Source: Kitasatospora gansuensis
GTDB lineage: Bacteria > Actinomycetota > Actinomycetes > Streptomycetales > Streptomycetaceae
Reading direction: 5' to 3'
Assembly: GCF_014203705.1 (NCBI RefSeq)
Contig: NZ_JACHJR010000001.1
Coordinates: 868,001-932,000, forward strand
Length of the DNA stretch: 64,000 nt
Shown: positions 49,747 through 59,887 of the stretch, in pieces
Numbering within the stretch: position 1 is the first letter of the stretch
Layout: each line of letters begins with the position of its first letter
Program-made: the position numbers and the translations under genes
The notes under the pieces: generated by a model
The model's input: the letters and a program-made list of their open reading frames with translations, nothing else
The model's database searches: none
What the model was told of the DNA's origin: nothing

Positions 49747-51897
49747 GTGTTCAGTGCGACAGACCGGCTGCCCGCCGAGTTGACCAGCTTCGTCGGCCGC
49801 GAAGCCGAACTCGCCGGCTTGGCCGGGCTGTTGCGGGCCGGACGGCTGGTCACCGTGACCGGCCCGGGCGGCGTCGGCAAGACCCGCCTCGCGCTGCGCG
49901 CGGCCGCCGCCGCAGCGCACCGCTTCGCGGACGGCGTCCGGCTGGTCGAGGTGGGCGCCGTCCAGGACCCGCTGCTGCTGGGGCACGCCGTGCTGGAGGC
50001 GCTCCGGCTGACCGACTCGACCGCCCGGCCGCCCGAGGACGTGCTGGTCGAGCAGCTGGCCGACCGCGAGCTGCTGATCGTGCTGGACAGCTGCGAGCAC
50101 CTGGTCGCGCCGTGTGCCGAGCTGGTGGCGACGCTGCTGCGGGCTGCCCCCGGCCTGCGGGTGCTGGCCACCAGCCGGGAGACCCTGCGGGTGCCGGGCG
50201 AGCACCGGATGCCGGTCTCCCCGCTGCCGGTGAGCACCCCGGACGGGGCTCCGGCCGAGGCGGTCCGGCTGTTCGCCGACCGGGCCGCCGCCGTCCTGCC
50301 GGGCTTCGAGCTGACCGACCGCAACCTGGCCGAGGTCACCCAGCTCTGCCGTCGGCTGGACGGCATCCCGCTGGCCGTCGAGCTGGCCGCCGGACGTCTG
50401 CGGGCGCTCTCGGTGGAGCAGATCGCCCTCCGGCTGAACGACCGCTTCCGGCTGCTCACCGGCGGCGACCGGAGCACCCCCGAACGGCACCAGACCCTGC
50501 GCACCACGATCGGCTGGAGTCACGAGCTCTGCACACCGCAGGAACGTTTAACCTGGGCCCGCCTCTCGGTCTTCTCCGGCAGCTTCGACCTGGAGTCCGC
50601 CGAGTACGTCTGCGTCGGCGACGGCCTGGCCGCCGAGGAACTCCTCGATCTGATCGGCGAGTTGATCGGCAAGTCGGTGCTGCTCCGGGAGGAGGGCGAG
50701 CTCGGCGTCCGGTACCGGCTGCTGGACACCCTGCGCGAGTACGGCGCCCAGTGGCTGCGCGCCACCGGCGAGGAGTACCGGCTGCGCTGCCGGCACCGCG
50801 ACTGGTACCTCGGGATGGCCGGCTGGGGCGAGGTCGAGTGGTTCGGCCCGCGCCAGCAGGAGACCGCCGAACGGACCAGGCTGGCCCACCCCAACCTGCG
50901 CACCGCGCTGGAGTTCTGCCTGGCCGAGCCCGGCGAGGAGCAGCTCGCGCTGCTGCTGGCCGGCACGCTCTGGTTCTACTGGGTCGGCTCCGGCCACCTG
51001 GGCGAGGGCCGGCACTGGCTGGACCGGGCGCTGGCGCTGGCCCCCGAGCCGACCGAGGCCCGGGCCAAGGCGCTCTGGGTCACCGGGTACATGGCCACCC
51101 TGCAGGGCGACCTGGTCCGGGCCAGGCCCGCGCTGGCGGAGTGTCACCGGCAGGCGCTGGAGACCGGCGACGACCGGGCGCTGGCCTACGCCGTGCACCG
51201 GCAGGGCTGCGCCGCCCTGATCGGGGACGAACTCGGCCGCGCCACCGAGCTGTTCGAGGACGCGCTGTGGCACTACGACGCGATCGGCGAGCTGAACAGC
51301 AACGTGCTGATGGCGATGTTCGAACTGGGCGTCGCCTACCTGTTCCAGGGCGAGACCGAGAGCGGTCTGCACTGGTTGGAGAGGGTCCGGGAGACCTGCG
51401 AGGAGCACGGCGAGCAGTGGGCGTACGCCTACGGGCTCTACGCGATGGCGTACTCGAACTGGACGGCGGGCGAGCTGCGCACGGCCCGGGCGCACGCCCG
51501 CGAGTGCGTACGGCTGAACCACCTGTTCCGGGACCTGCTCGGGGTGGTGCTGGCGCTGGACATGCTGGCGGTGCTGGAGACCGAGGGCCCCGCGCCCGAC
51601 CTGTACGAGGCCCGGGTGCTGCAGGGCGCGGCGCACCGGATCTGGCGGGCCGTCGGGAAGCCGTTCTTCGGATCCAGCTCGTTCACCGGTCCGTACCGGA
51701 CCTGTGAGGAGCGGACCCGCGAGGGCCTGACCGAGCAGGAGTTCGGCGAGGCGTTCGGGCTGGGCGCGGCGCTGGACCTGGACCAGGTGGCCGCCCGGGT
51801 GCTCGGCCGGGAGCCGGTGGAGCCCCCCAGAAACGGGCCGAGCCCCGCAGCCGAAAGGCTGCGGGGCTCGGTACCGACCGCGGGTCAGCGCGAGTAG
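49747..51897 (+). CDS. NB-ARC/TPR signal-transduction ATPase lacking its output domain
   Basis: A 716-residue protein of the AfsR/LuxR-like STAND ATPase type: P-loop TVTGPGGVGKTRLALRAA (about 34-51), Walker B LLIVLDSCEHL, the PLAVELAAGRLRALS motif, then TPR-like repeats to about 690. The C-terminal LuxR helix-turn-helix that usually ends such proteins is absent. The last 25 codons run through the rpsD terminator and into the 3' end of rpsD, so that tail is probably not original: either the helix-turn-helix was lost by deletion, or this is a variant without it. GTG start at 49747. Preceded by repeat copy 2. Confidence 0.8.
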   Translation: MFSATDRLPAELTSFVGREAELAGLAGLLRAGRLVTVTGPGGVGKTRLALRAAAAAAHRFADGVRLVEVGAVQDPLLLGHAVLEALRLTDSTARPPEDVLVEQLADRELLIVLDSCEHLVAPCAELVATLLRAAPGLRVLATSRETLRVPGEHRMPVSPLPVSTPDGAPAEAVRLFADRAAAVLPGFELTDRNLAEVTQLCRRLDGIPLAVELAAGRLRALSVEQIALRLNDRFRLLTGGDRSTPERHQTLRTTIGWSHELCTPQERLTWARLSVFSGSFDLESAEYVCVGDGLAAEELLDLIGELIGKSVLLREEGELGVRYRLLDTLREYGAQWLRATGEEYRLRCRHRDWYLGMAGWGEVEWFGPRQQETAERTRLAHPNLRTALEFCLAEPGEEQLALLLAGTLWFYWVGSGHLGEGRHWLDRALALAPEPTEARAKALWVTGYMATLQGDLVRARPALAECHRQALETGDDRALAYAVHRQGCAALIGDELGRATELFEDALWHYDAIGELNSNVLMAMFELGVAYLFQGETESGLHWLERVRETCEEHGEQWAYAYGLYAMAYSNWTAGELRTARAHARECVRLNHLFRDLLGVVLALDMLAVLETEGPAPDLYEARVLQGAAHRIWRAVGKPFFGSSSFTGPYRTCEERTREGLTEQEFGEAFGLGAALDLDQVAARVLGREPVEPPRNGPSPAAERLRGSVPTAGQRE
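51838..51871 (-). terminator. rpsD terminator
   Basis: A perfect 15 bp stem (51838-51852 with 51857-51871) with a GAAA loop, 13 bp past the rpsD stop. It is embedded in the tail of the opposing ATPase reading frame. Confidence 0.85.
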
Positions 51898-52499
51898 TAC
51901 TCGACGACCAGCTGCTCGTCGCAGATCACGGGGACCTCACGACGCTGCGGGGCACGGTCCAGGCGGAACGCCAGGGCGCGGAGGTTGACCTCGAGGTACT
52001 TCGGGGTCTGACCCTCGCCCGCGTAGCCACCCTCACGGGCGACCTGGAACGGGACCTTCTCCTTGCTACGCTCACGCACGGTGACGACGTAGCCCGGCTT
52101 CAGCTGGAACGACGGCTTGTTGACCTTGCCACCGTTGACCTCGATGTGGCCGTGAACGACCATCTGGCGGGCCTGGTAGATGGTGCGGGCGATGCCCGAA
52201 CGCAGCACCAGCGAGTCGAGGCGGACCTCGAGCTCGGCGATCAGCGCGTCACCGGTCTTGCCCTCGGCCTTCTTCGCGCGGTCGAACGCGCGGGCCATCT
52301 GCTTCTCGCTGAGGTCGTACTGCGCGCGCAGACGCTGCTTCTCGGTCAGACGGACCTTGTAGTCAGAGTTCTGCTTGCGGCCACGGCCGTGCTGGCCGGG
52401 CGGGTACGGGCGGGCCTCGAAGTACTTGACGGACTTCGGGGTCAGCGGAATGCCCAGGGCACGGGCAATCTTGACCTTGGGGCGCTTCTGGTTCGCCAT
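51885..52499 (-). CDS. rpsD: Ribosomal protein uS4
   Basis: A 16S rRNA primary binding protein needed to start 30S assembly. The 204-residue protein has KYFEARPYPPGQHGRGRK, an S4 RNA-binding domain (RLDSLVLRSGIARTIYQARQ...GHIEVNGGKVN), and VICDEQLVVEYYSR at the end. No Cys cluster is present, the normal form in streptomycetes. It stands alone here rather than in the alpha operon. ATG at 52499 follows AAGGAAGG. Confidence 0.97.
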   Translation of the reverse strand: MANQKRPKVKIARALGIPLTPKSVKYFEARPYPPGQHGRGRKQNSDYKVRLTEKQRLRAQYDLSEKQMARAFDRAKKAEGKTGDALIAELEVRLDSLVLRSGIARTIYQARQMVVHGHIEVNGGKVNKPSFQLKPGYVVTVRERSKEKVPFQVAREGGYAGEGQTPKYLEVNLRALAFRLDRAPQRREVPVICDEQLVVEYYSR

Positions 52500-52810
52500 G
52501 AACCAAACCTTCCTTGCGAATGAATACGGCTGCACCAGGTGTTGATGGAGGTCGCTCCTCGCGACCAGGAGAAAAACCACCCCAAGGGGTGATCAGCCGC
52601 TCTCCGGGCCGGGCACATCTGTGCTTGCACACGTGCGGCCCATCGCCGGGAAGGTGATGGGCTGCCCGCGACACCGAAAACGGTGCGCAACGCTCCAGGA
52701 GACTCCCTGCGAGAGGGAGGCTCGGGCCACTGCCCCGCTGGTGCGGACGGTCGATGGGCTCTCGCTCACCGCCGTACCCGGGACAAGGCACTTCGAGACA
52801 GCATACAGGT
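52500..52810 (-). promoter_or_regulatory. Long rpsD leader region
   Basis: This 311 bp gap between rarA and rpsD holds no gene. A possible -10 TATGCT lies at 52805-52800, giving a leader near 290 nt. The leader can form several hairpins, e.g. CCCATCACC/GGTGATGGG-like pairs, and near 52572-52593 a small CACC/GGTG hairpin followed by GGTTTTT that looks like a weak intrinsic terminator 75 bp before the start codon. Autoregulation of S4 is known in other bacteria; whether this leader does it is inference. Confidence 0.4.
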
Positions 52811-54160
52811 TTACTGATCTCCCCTGAGCCGGGCCCTGGTCCACTCCACGGTGTCCGCGTACCGGGCCTCGCCGCCGCGCCTGGTCGGCCGGTAGTACTC
52901 CTTGCCGTGCACCGCGTCCGGCGCGTACTGCTGGCCGGCGATGCCCTCCGGCAGGTCGTGCGGGTACTGGTAGCCCTGGGCGTGACCGAGCTTGGCCGCG
53001 CCCTTGTAGTGCCCGTCCCGCAGGTGCGGCGGCACCGCCCCGGCCAGGCCCTGCCGGACGTCGGCCAGCGCCGCGTCGATCGCCAGGTAGGCCGCGTTCG
53101 ACTTGGGGGCCAGGGCCAGCGCGATGGCGGCCTGGGACAGGATGATCCGGGCCTCCGGGAAGCCGATCAGGGCCACCGCCTGGGCGGCCGCGACGGCCGT
53201 CTGCAGCGCGGTCGGATCGGCCAGGCCGACGTCCTCGCTGGCTGAGATCATCAGCCGCCGGGCGATGAAGCGCGGGTCCTCCCCCGCCTCGATCATCCGG
53301 GCCAGGTAGTGCAGCGTGGCGTCCACGTCGCTGCCCCGGATCGACTTGATCAGGGCGCTGGCCACGTCGTAGTGCTGGTCACCGTCCTTGTCGTAACGGA
53401 CCGCCGCCTGGTTCACCGCCGTCTCGGTGGTGGCCAGCGAGATGGACTCCTCGCCCTTCTCCAGCGCAGCCCCGGCCGCCGCCTCCAGCGTGGTGAGCGA
53501 GCGCCGGGCGTCGCCGCCGGCCAGCCGGACCAGGTGGTCCTCCGCCTCCTGGCTGAGCGTCAACTGCCCGCCGAGCCCCCGCTCGTCGGTCACCGCGCGG
53601 CGCAGCAGCAGCCGGATGTCCTCGTCGGTCAGGGACTCCAGCGTGAGCAGCAGCGAGCGGGACAGCAGCGGGGAGATCACCGAGAAGTACGGGTTCTCCG
53701 TGGTGGCGGCGATCAGGGTGACCCAGCGGTTCTCCACGGCGGGCAGCAGCGAATCCTGCTGGGCCTTGGAGAAGCGGTGGATCTCGTCCAGGAACAGCAC
53801 CGTCTCGCGGCCCGACATGCCGACCGCGCGCCGGGCGCCCTCGATCACCGCCCGGACCTCCTTGACCCCCGCCGTGATCGCGGACAGCTCCACGAACCGG
53901 CCCTCGACGGCCTGGCTGATCACGTGCGCCAGCGTGGTCTTGCCCGTCCCGGGTGGCCCCCAGAGGATCACCGAGCTGGTCGCGGCCGGGCCCCGGGTAC
54001 TGGCCACCAGCCGCCGCAGCGGCGAACCGTCCTTCAACAGCTGCCGCTGCCCGGCCACCTCGTCCAGGGTGCGCGGGCGCATCCGTACGGCCAGCGGGGC
54101 CCGCCCGGGCTCCTGGCTCTGGCGTTCCTCGGCGGCTGCGGTGAAGAGGTCCGGTTCCAC
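52811..54160 (-). CDS. rarA: Replication-associated recombination protein A (RarA/MgsA)
   Basis: AAA+ ATPase acting at stalled forks with SSB. The 449-residue protein has [17 protein letters not shown]-loop [16 protein letters not shown] (about 66-81), Walker [23 protein letters not shown], the sensor [18 protein letters not shown], and the C-terminal tetramerisation domain ([22 protein letters not shown] region). Start ATG at 54160. It follows ppk2 by about 33 bp and precedes rpsD. Confidence 0.95.
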   Translation of the reverse strand: MEPDLFTAAAEERQSQEPGRAPLAVRMRPRTLDEVAGQRQLLKDGSPLRRLVASTRGPAATSSVILWGPPGTGKTTLAHVISQAVEGRFVELSAITAGVKEVRAVIEGARRAVGMSGRETVLFLDEIHRFSKAQQDSLLPAVENRWVTLIAATTENPYFSVISPLLSRSLLLTLESLTDEDIRLLLRRAVTDERGLGGQLTLSQEAEDHLVRLAGGDARRSLTTLEAAAGAALEKGEESISLATTETAVNQAAVRYDKDGDQHYDVASALIKSIRGSDVDATLHYLARMIEAGEDPRFIARRLMISASEDVGLADPTALQTAVAAAQAVALIGFPEARIILSQAAIALALAPKSNAAYLAIDAALADVRQGLAGAVPPHLRDGHYKGAAKLGHAQGYQYPHDLPEGIAGQQYAPDAVHGKEYYRPTRRGGEARYADTVEWTRARLRGDQ

Positions 54161-54193
54161 GCCTTGAAGGGTATGCCAGCGCGCCGACAGCCC

Positions 54194-55003
54194 TTACTTC
54201 TTCAGCTTCGCCGCATGGTCCGGTACGTACTTCTGCAGATCGCGCGGCGGCCGCTGGTAGCCCCTGGCCTTCGGCCGGGGCGGCAGCTCCACCGGGGGCA
54301 TGGTGACCTCGTGGTACGGCAGCGTGGAGAGCAGGTGGGCGATCATGTTGATCCTGGCCCGCCGCTTGTCGTCGCTCTCCACCACGTGCCAGGGCGACCC
54401 CGGGACGTCGGTGTAGACGAACATCTCGTCCTTGGCCCGGGAGTACTCCTCCCAGCGCGAGATCGACTCGGTGTCCATCGGCGAGAGCTTCCAGCGCCGC
54501 ATCGGGTCCTCCAGCCGGTCCTGGAACCGCCGCTCCTGCTCAGTGTCGCTGACCGAGAACCAGTACTTGCGCAGCTCGATGCCCGCCTCGATCAGCATCC
54601 GCTCGAAGGTCGGAGCCTGGTGCAGGAACTGCCAGTACTCCTCCGGGGTGCAGAACCCCATCACCTTCTCGACCCCGGCCCGGTTGTACCAGCTCCGGTC
54701 GAACAGCACGATCTCCCCGGCGGCGGGCAGCTGCTCCACGTACCGCTGGAAGTACCACTGGCCGCGCTGACGCTCCGTCGGGACGGGCAGGGCGGCGATC
54801 CGGGCGACCCGGGGGTTGAGGTACTCGGTCACCCGTTTGATGGCGCCGCCCTTGCCGGCCGCGTCCCGGCCCTCGAAGAGCACCACCAGGCGGACGCCCT
54901 CGGCCCTGACCCACTCCTGGACCTTCACCAACTCGCTCTGCAGGCGGAGCAGTTCCTTCTCGTACAGCTTCTTCGGAAGCCGCTTCCCGCCGTCCGCCGC
55001 CAT
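54194..55003 (-). CDS. ppk2: Polyphosphate kinase 2
   Basis: Phosphorylates GDP/ADP (or AMP) from polyphosphate. The 269-residue protein is a single PPK2 domain: Walker A LFEGRDAAGKGGAIKRVTE (about 43-61), Walker B IVLFDRSWYNRAGVEKVMGF, lid region with basic residues (RRARINMIAHLLS). All catalytic residues seen in class I PPK2 are present. It is divergent from the LysR regulator across 190 bp. Confidence 0.93.
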   Translation of the reverse strand: MAADGGKRLPKKLYEKELLRLQSELVKVQEWVRAEGVRLVVLFEGRDAAGKGGAIKRVTEYLNPRVARIAALPVPTERQRGQWYFQRYVEQLPAAGEIVLFDRSWYNRAGVEKVMGFCTPEEYWQFLHQAPTFERMLIEAGIELRKYWFSVSDTEQERRFQDRLEDPMRRWKLSPMDTESISRWEEYSRAKDEMFVYTDVPGSPWHVVESDDKRRARINMIAHLLSTLPYHEVTMPPVELPPRPKARGYQRPPRDLQKYVPDHAAKLKK

Positions 55004-55192
55004 CGGGCCCTCCGCTCACGGGTGCTGATGAGCACTCACGTTACGGCCGATCAACGACGCCCGCAGGTCGGCTCGGGGCGGCCCGGTACCGGAAGACCCC
55101 TGTACTGCCGGTACCGGAACCCGCCGGCGAGGGCCCAACCCTGCCGCAGACCCGACCCACCGGTCCAATTCCCCGTTCCATAACCTGTGGGC

Positions 55193-56089
55193 ATGGATAT
55201 CGACACCCGGTTGCTGCGCTCCTTCGCCGTGGTCTGCGAGGAGGGTCAGCTCACCGCGGCGGCGGCCCGGTTGTCCCTCTCCCAGCCCACCCTGACCAAG
55301 CAGATCCGGCAGCTGGAGACCCAGCTCGGGGTCCAGCTCTTCGAACGCACCCGGGCCGGCGTCACCCCCACCCCGGCCGCCGAGGCGCTGTCCGGCCACA
55401 CGGCGGCCGTCCTGGACGGCTGGGACGGCGCGGTCCGGGCCACCCGGCAGGCCGCCACCGAGGCCGAGCACCTGCTCCGGGTCGGCTTCGAGGGCAGCAC
55501 CATCAACCTGGTCGGCCTGGCCACCATGGCGGAGTTCGGTAGACGGATGCCGGGCTGGCAGGTCCGGATGCGGCAGAACAACTGGTTCGACGTCACCTCC
55601 GGCCTCGGCACCGGCGAGATCGACCTCGCCCTCTGGCACGCCCCCGCCGACCTCGGCCCCGAGTACGCGGCCGCCCGCCTCGCCGTCGTCGACCGGATCG
55701 CCGTGCTCTCCTCCGAACACCCGCTGGCCGCCCAGGAGGTCCTCGACGTCCGGGACGTGCTGGCCGAACCCTTCGTCGCCATCCCCGCCGAGGCCGGCTT
55801 CTGGCGCGACTACTGGCTCGGCGCCGCCGAACGCGAGGGCCGCCCGGCCCGGATCGGCGCGGTCGCCCACAACGCCGACGAATGGCTCGCGGCAGTCGCC
55901 TGCGGCCAGGGCATCGGCTTCGCCCCCGAAGCCATGCGCCGCCTCGCCTCCCGCCCCGACGTCGCCTACCGCGACGTCACCGGCCTGAGCCCCAGCCACG
56001 TCGGCCTCTACTGGCTCCGCGAACGCCCGATGACCCCGGCCATGACCGCCTTCATCGACGCCTGCCGCGCCACGGTGAAACTCACCTGA
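55193..56089 (+). CDS. LysR-family transcriptional regulator
   Basis: A 298-residue regulator: N-terminal winged helix (MDIDTRLLRSFAVVCEEGQLTAAAARLSLSQPTLTKQIRQLE in parts, about 1-60) and a periplasmic-binding-like effector domain (about 90-295). ATG at 55193 is preferred over a GTG two codons upstream because it begins the conserved MDIDTRLL. It is divergent from ppk2, but no target is obvious. A repeat element follows directly. Confidence 0.93.
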   Translation: MDIDTRLLRSFAVVCEEGQLTAAAARLSLSQPTLTKQIRQLETQLGVQLFERTRAGVTPTPAAEALSGHTAAVLDGWDGAVRATRQAATEAEHLLRVGFEGSTINLVGLATMAEFGRRMPGWQVRMRQNNWFDVTSGLGTGEIDLALWHAPADLGPEYAAARLAVVDRIAVLSSEHPLAAQEVLDVRDVLAEPFVAIPAEAGFWRDYWLGAAEREGRPARIGAVAHNADEWLAAVACGQGIGFAPEAMRRLASRPDVAYRDVTGLSPSHVGLYWLRERPMTPAMTAFIDACRATVKLT

Positions 56090-56100
56090 AGTGGCACACG

Positions 56101-56218
56101 CCAGGGGCTCGGGGAACTGCGACGGTTCGTGGCTGGCGGGTCAAAATGCGAAAGTGCCTGACCACATATGTACGTTGAACGCTCCTGAGGTCGGCGTCGC
56201 AGTTCCCCGAGCCCCTGG
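56101..56218 (-). repeat. MITE-like palindromic repeat, copy 3 (inverted)
   Basis: A 118 bp element with a perfect 23 bp terminal inverted repeat (56101-56123 and 56196-56218). On the minus strand its core reads TGGTCAGGCACTTTCGC and its arm GACGCCGACCTCAGGAGCG, matching copies 1 and 2, so it is inserted in the opposite orientation. It lies between the LysR and GNAT stop codons (12 bp and 4 bp away). Confidence 0.82.
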
Positions 56219-56221
56219 TGC

Positions 56222-56728
56222 TTAAGCTGCGTTGAAAGGCTCCGGGTAACAGCAGTGCCCCTTCGGGCTTCCGTCGTACGCCGGGAGCGTGAGCGCCTGG
56301 AAGTACTCCCCCGGCACGTCGAACGGCCCGGTCACCTCGTGCTCCGCCGCCGGCCCGAAGCCGAAGCGGCCGTAGTAGTCGGGGTCCCCCAGGACCACCA
56401 CGAGCTTCTCCCCCGCCTCAGCGGCAGCGTGCAGCGCTGCGCGCACCAGCAGCACCCCCACCCCCTTGCGCTGCCACTCCGGCGCGACCGCCACCGGCGC
56501 GAGCGCCAGCCCGGTCGCCTCGCCGACCTCCAGGCGGGTCAACAGGACGTGTCCGACGATGAGTTCGCGTTCGTCCACGGCGACCAGCGAAAGCGCCGGC
56601 AGCCAACTGCCGTCCCGGCGAAGGGCGTCCACCAGGTCGGCCTCGTCCGGTCCGGGAAAGGCGGCCATGTGCACCCGACGGGTCGCCGGAGCATCCGAGG
56701 GGTGCTCAACTCTGGTGCTGACGTTCAT
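56222..56728 (-). CDS. GNAT-family N-acetyltransferase
   Basis: A 168-residue acetyltransferase fold: AFPGPDEADLVDALRR, LAPVAVAPEWQRKGVGVLLVRAAL (about 80-103, acetyl-CoA pyrophosphate loop) and VLGDPDYYGRFGF, the pattern of the YhbS-like subgroup. Acceptor unknown. Start ATG at 56728. It is convergent with the LysR gene across repeat copy 3, and downstream of aspS behind a hairpin. Confidence 0.87.
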   Translation of the reverse strand: MNVSTRVEHPSDAPATRRVHMAAFPGPDEADLVDALRRDGSWLPALSLVAVDERELIVGHVLLTRLEVGEATGLALAPVAVAPEWQRKGVGVLLVRAALHAAAEAGEKLVVVLGDPDYYGRFGFGPAAEHEVTGPFDVPGEYFQALTLPAYDGSPKGHCCYPEPFNAA

Positions 56729-56770
56729 GGTTGATCCTTCCACGCCTTTGTGGACGAGATGATACGAGAG

Positions 56771-56803
56771 CCCCGGCCGGTGCGAACCGCACACCGACCG
56801 GGG
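56771..56803 (-). terminator. Hairpin after aspS
   Basis: A 12 bp stem with one wobble pair (56771-56782 with 56792-56803), 22 bp past the aspS stop and before the GNAT start. Confidence 0.65.
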
Positions 56804-56825
56804 CCCTGATCGTACAGATCCTGCG

Positions 56826-58616
56826 TCAGGCCTCGTTGGCCGTCTCGGACTTCGCCTCGTCGCGCTGCTTCGGCTTGGCGTCGACACCGGCCTCCCGGCG
56901 CTGCGCCGGGGTGATCGGGGTCGGTGCACCGGTCAGCGGGTCACCACCGGTGGAGGTCTTCGGGAACGCGATGACGTCCCGGATGGTGTCGTACCCGCCG
57001 AGCAGGGTGACGATGCGGTCCAGGCCGAACGCGACCCCGCCGTGCGGCGGCGGGCCGTAGTTGAAGGCGTCGAGCAGGAAGCCGAACTGCGACTGCGCCT
57101 CCTCCTCCGACAGGCCGATCGCGTCGAACGCCCGCTTCTGCACGTCGCGCTGGTGGATACGGATCGAACCGCCGCCCAGCTCCGAGCCGTTCAGCACCAG
57201 GTCGTACGCGTTCGAGAGCGCGCTGCCCGGGTCGGTGTCGAAGGTCGCGAGCGACTCGGCGGTGGGCGCGGTGAACGGGTGGTGCACCGCGTGCCAGCCC
57301 TGGAACTCGCCCTTGTCGTCCTCGATCGGCTCGAACATCGGGAAGTCGACCACCCAGAGGAAGGCCCACTGCGACTCGTCGATCAGGTTGCAGCGACGGC
57401 CGATCTCCAGCCGGGCCGCGCCGAGCAGCTCCTGCGAGGCGGTCTTCTTGCCGGCCGCGAAGAACACCGCGTCGCCCGGCTTGGCACCGGCGGCGGCCGC
57501 GAGACCGGCCAGGTGCTCCTCGGAGAGGTTCTTGGCGACCGGGCCGCGCAGCTCGCCGGTCTCGGCGTCCACCAGCACGTACGCCAGACCGCGGGCGCCG
57601 CGCGCCTTGGCCCAGTCCTGCCAGGCGTCCAGCTGCTTGCGCGGCTGGGAGGCGCCACCGGGCATCACCACGGCGCCGACGTACGGGGCCTGGAAGACCC
57701 GGAACTCGGTGCCCTTGAAGTACTCGGTGAGGTCGGTGAGTTCCTGGCCGAAGCGGACGTCCGGCTTGTCGGAGCCGTAGCGGTTCATCGCGTCCGCGTA
57801 GGTCATCCGGGGCAGCGGGCTCGGGAGCTCGTAGCCGTGCACCTCGGACCAGATCCGGGAGACGACCTTCTCGCCGAGCGCCAGGATGTCCTCCTGGTCG
57901 ACGAACGAGGCCTCGATGTCGAGCTGGGTGAACTCCGGCTGCCGGTCGGCGCGGAAGTCCTCGTCCCGGAAGCAGCGGGCGATCTGGTAGTACCGCTCCA
58001 TACCGGCCACCATCAGCAGCTGCTTGAACAGCTGCGGCGACTGCGGCAGGGCGTACCAGTGACCCGGCTGGAGCCGGACCGGCACCAGGAAGTCGCGGGC
58101 GCCCTCGGGGGTGGAGCGGGTGAGGTACGGCGTCTCGATGTCGAGGTAGTCGTTCTCCTCCATCACCGTACGGATGATGTGGTTCACCTTGGAGCGCAGG
58201 CGCAGCGCGCGGGCCGGGCCCTCGCGGCGGAGGTCCAGGTAGCGGTAGCGGAGCCGGACCTCCTCGTTGACCGTGCCGGGCTCGTACTCGGCGACCTGGA
58301 ACGGCAGCGCGGCGGACTCGGAGAGCACCTCCAGGGCGCCGACCACGACCTCGACCTTGCCGGTCGGGATCTCCGGGTTCTCGTTGCCCTCCGGGCGGAC
58401 CCGGACCTCGCCGACGACCTTGACGCAGTACTCGGAGCGCAGGTCCCCGATCGCCTCCAGGTCGCGGGCCACGATCTGCACGGTGCCGGAGGCGTCGCGC
58501 AGGTCGATGAAGGCCACCCCGCCGTGGTCGCGGCGGCGGGCGACCCAGCCGGCCAGGGTGACGGTCGTTCCGGCGTGCTCCGCGCGGAGCGTGCCCGCGT
58601 CGTGCGTGCGGATCAC
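56826..58616 (-). CDS. aspS: Aspartyl-tRNA synthetase
   Basis: A 596-residue class II synthetase of the bacterial type: N-terminal OB-fold ([21 protein letters not shown]), motif 2 [18 protein letters not shown], a bacterial insertion domain (about 290-420) and motif 3 [16 protein letters not shown] 30-residue charged tail follows. GTG at 58616 overlaps the hisS stop (GTGA), so the two synthetases are coupled. Whether it also charges tRNA-Asn cannot be seen. Confidence 0.96.
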   Translation of the reverse strand: MIRTHDAGTLRAEHAGTTVTLAGWVARRRDHGGVAFIDLRDASGTVQIVARDLEAIGDLRSEYCVKVVGEVRVRPEGNENPEIPTGKVEVVVGALEVLSESAALPFQVAEYEPGTVNEEVRLRYRYLDLRREGPARALRLRSKVNHIIRTVMEENDYLDIETPYLTRSTPEGARDFLVPVRLQPGHWYALPQSPQLFKQLLMVAGMERYYQIARCFRDEDFRADRQPEFTQLDIEASFVDQEDILALGEKVVSRIWSEVHGYELPSPLPRMTYADAMNRYGSDKPDVRFGQELTDLTEYFKGTEFRVFQAPYVGAVVMPGGASQPRKQLDAWQDWAKARGARGLAYVLVDAETGELRGPVAKNLSEEHLAGLAAAAGAKPGDAVFFAAGKKTASQELLGAARLEIGRRCNLIDESQWAFLWVVDFPMFEPIEDDKGEFQGWHAVHHPFTAPTAESLATFDTDPGSALSNAYDLVLNGSELGGGSIRIHQRDVQKRAFDAIGLSEEEAQSQFGFLLDAFNYGPPPHGGVAFGLDRIVTLLGGYDTIRDVIAFPKTSTGGDPLTGAPTPITPAQRREAGVDAKPKQRDEAKSETANEA

Positions 58617-59875
58617 AGCTGCTTCTCCTTCAGGGTGGTGACGAGTGCTTCGAGTTCGACGGGGATCTGCTCGCCGGTGGTCATGTCCTTGAGCTGGACC
58701 ACACCGGCGGCGAGATCTCGGTCCCCGGCGACCAGGGCGAAGCGGGCGCCGGAACGGTCGGCGGACTTCATGGCGTTCTTGATGGTCTTCACACCGAAGG
58801 CGAGGTCGGTGGCGATCCCGGCCCGGCGCAGCTCGGTGACCTTGCCGAACAGCACGTTCTTGGCCTCCTCGCCGAGCGCCACGGCGTACACCGAGGTGGT
58901 GGCGGGCAGGTCGAGGACGATGCCCTCGGCCTCCATCGCGAGGAAGGTGCGGTCCACGCCGAGGCCCCAGCCGACGGACGGCAGCGCGGGGCCGCCGAGC
59001 ATCTCGGAGAGACCGTCGTAGCGGCCGCCACCGCCGATCGCGGACTGGGCGCCGAGACCGCCGTGCACGAACTCGAAGGTGGTGCGGGTGTAGTAGTCCA
59101 GGCCGCGGACCAGCTTCGGGTCGTCGACGAAGGCCACCCCGGCGGCGGTCAGCAGCGCGCGGACCTGCTCGTCGTAGGCCTTGCACTCCTCGCACAGGAA
59201 GTCGCGCAGCATCGGCGCGTCCACCAGCTGGTCCTGCACCGACTGCCGCTTGTCGTCGAGCACCCGGAGCGGGTTGATCTCGGCCCGGCGGCGGGTGTCC
59301 TCGTCCAGGTCGAGACCGGCCAGGAAGTCGACCAGCGCGGTGCGGTAGACCGGGCGGCACTGCTTGTCGCCCAGGCTGTTGAGCAGCAGCTGATAGTTGC
59401 TCAGCCCGAGCGAGCGGAACGCGTCGTCGGCCAGGATGATCACCTCGGCGTCCAGCGCCGGGTCCTCGGCCCCGATCGCCTCGGCCCCGATCTGGGCGAA
59501 CTGGCGGTAACGGCCCTTCTGCGCCCGCTCGTAGCGGTAGAAGGAGCCCGAGTACCAGAGCTTGACCGGCAGGTTGCCGAGCTTGTGCAGGTTGGCCTGC
59601 AGGGTGGCGCGGACCACCGAGGCGGTGCCCTCGGGGCGCAGCCCGAGCTCGTCGCCGCCCTTGGTGGTCAGGCTGTACATCTCCTTGGAGACGATGTCGG
59701 TGGACTCACCGACGCCCCGGGAGAAGAGCTTGATGTCCTCGAAGACGGGTGTCTCGATGTAGCCGTAGCCGGACCGGCGCAGCGGGGCACTCAGCCGCTC
59801 GCGGATCGCCAGGAAGGTGGCGGAGCTCGGCGGCAGCAGGTCGTAGGTGCCCTTGGGGGCGGTGAAGGTGCTCAA
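58613..59875 (-). CDS. hisS: Histidyl-tRNA synthetase
   Basis: A 420-residue class II enzyme. The start [16 protein letters not shown], motif 2 [20 protein letters not shown], histidine motif 1 [15 protein letters not shown] and [14 protein letters not shown] are intact; the C-terminal anticodon-binding domain (about 325-420) follows. It starts 12 bp after the MBL gene and overlaps aspS. Confidence 0.96.
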   Translation of the reverse strand: MSTFTAPKGTYDLLPPSSATFLAIRERLSAPLRRSGYGYIETPVFEDIKLFSRGVGESTDIVSKEMYSLTTKGGDELGLRPEGTASVVRATLQANLHKLGNLPVKLWYSGSFYRYERAQKGRYRQFAQIGAEAIGAEDPALDAEVIILADDAFRSLGLSNYQLLLNSLGDKQCRPVYRTALVDFLAGLDLDEDTRRRAEINPLRVLDDKRQSVQDQLVDAPMLRDFLCEECKAYDEQVRALLTAAGVAFVDDPKLVRGLDYYTRTTFEFVHGGLGAQSAIGGGGRYDGLSEMLGGPALPSVGWGLGVDRTFLAMEAEGIVLDLPATTSVYAVALGEEAKNVLFGKVTELRRAGIATDLAFGVKTIKNAMKSADRSGARFALVAGDRDLAAGVVQLKDMTTGEQIPVELEALVTTLKEKQL

Positions 59876-59887
59876 CTTCTCTATCCG

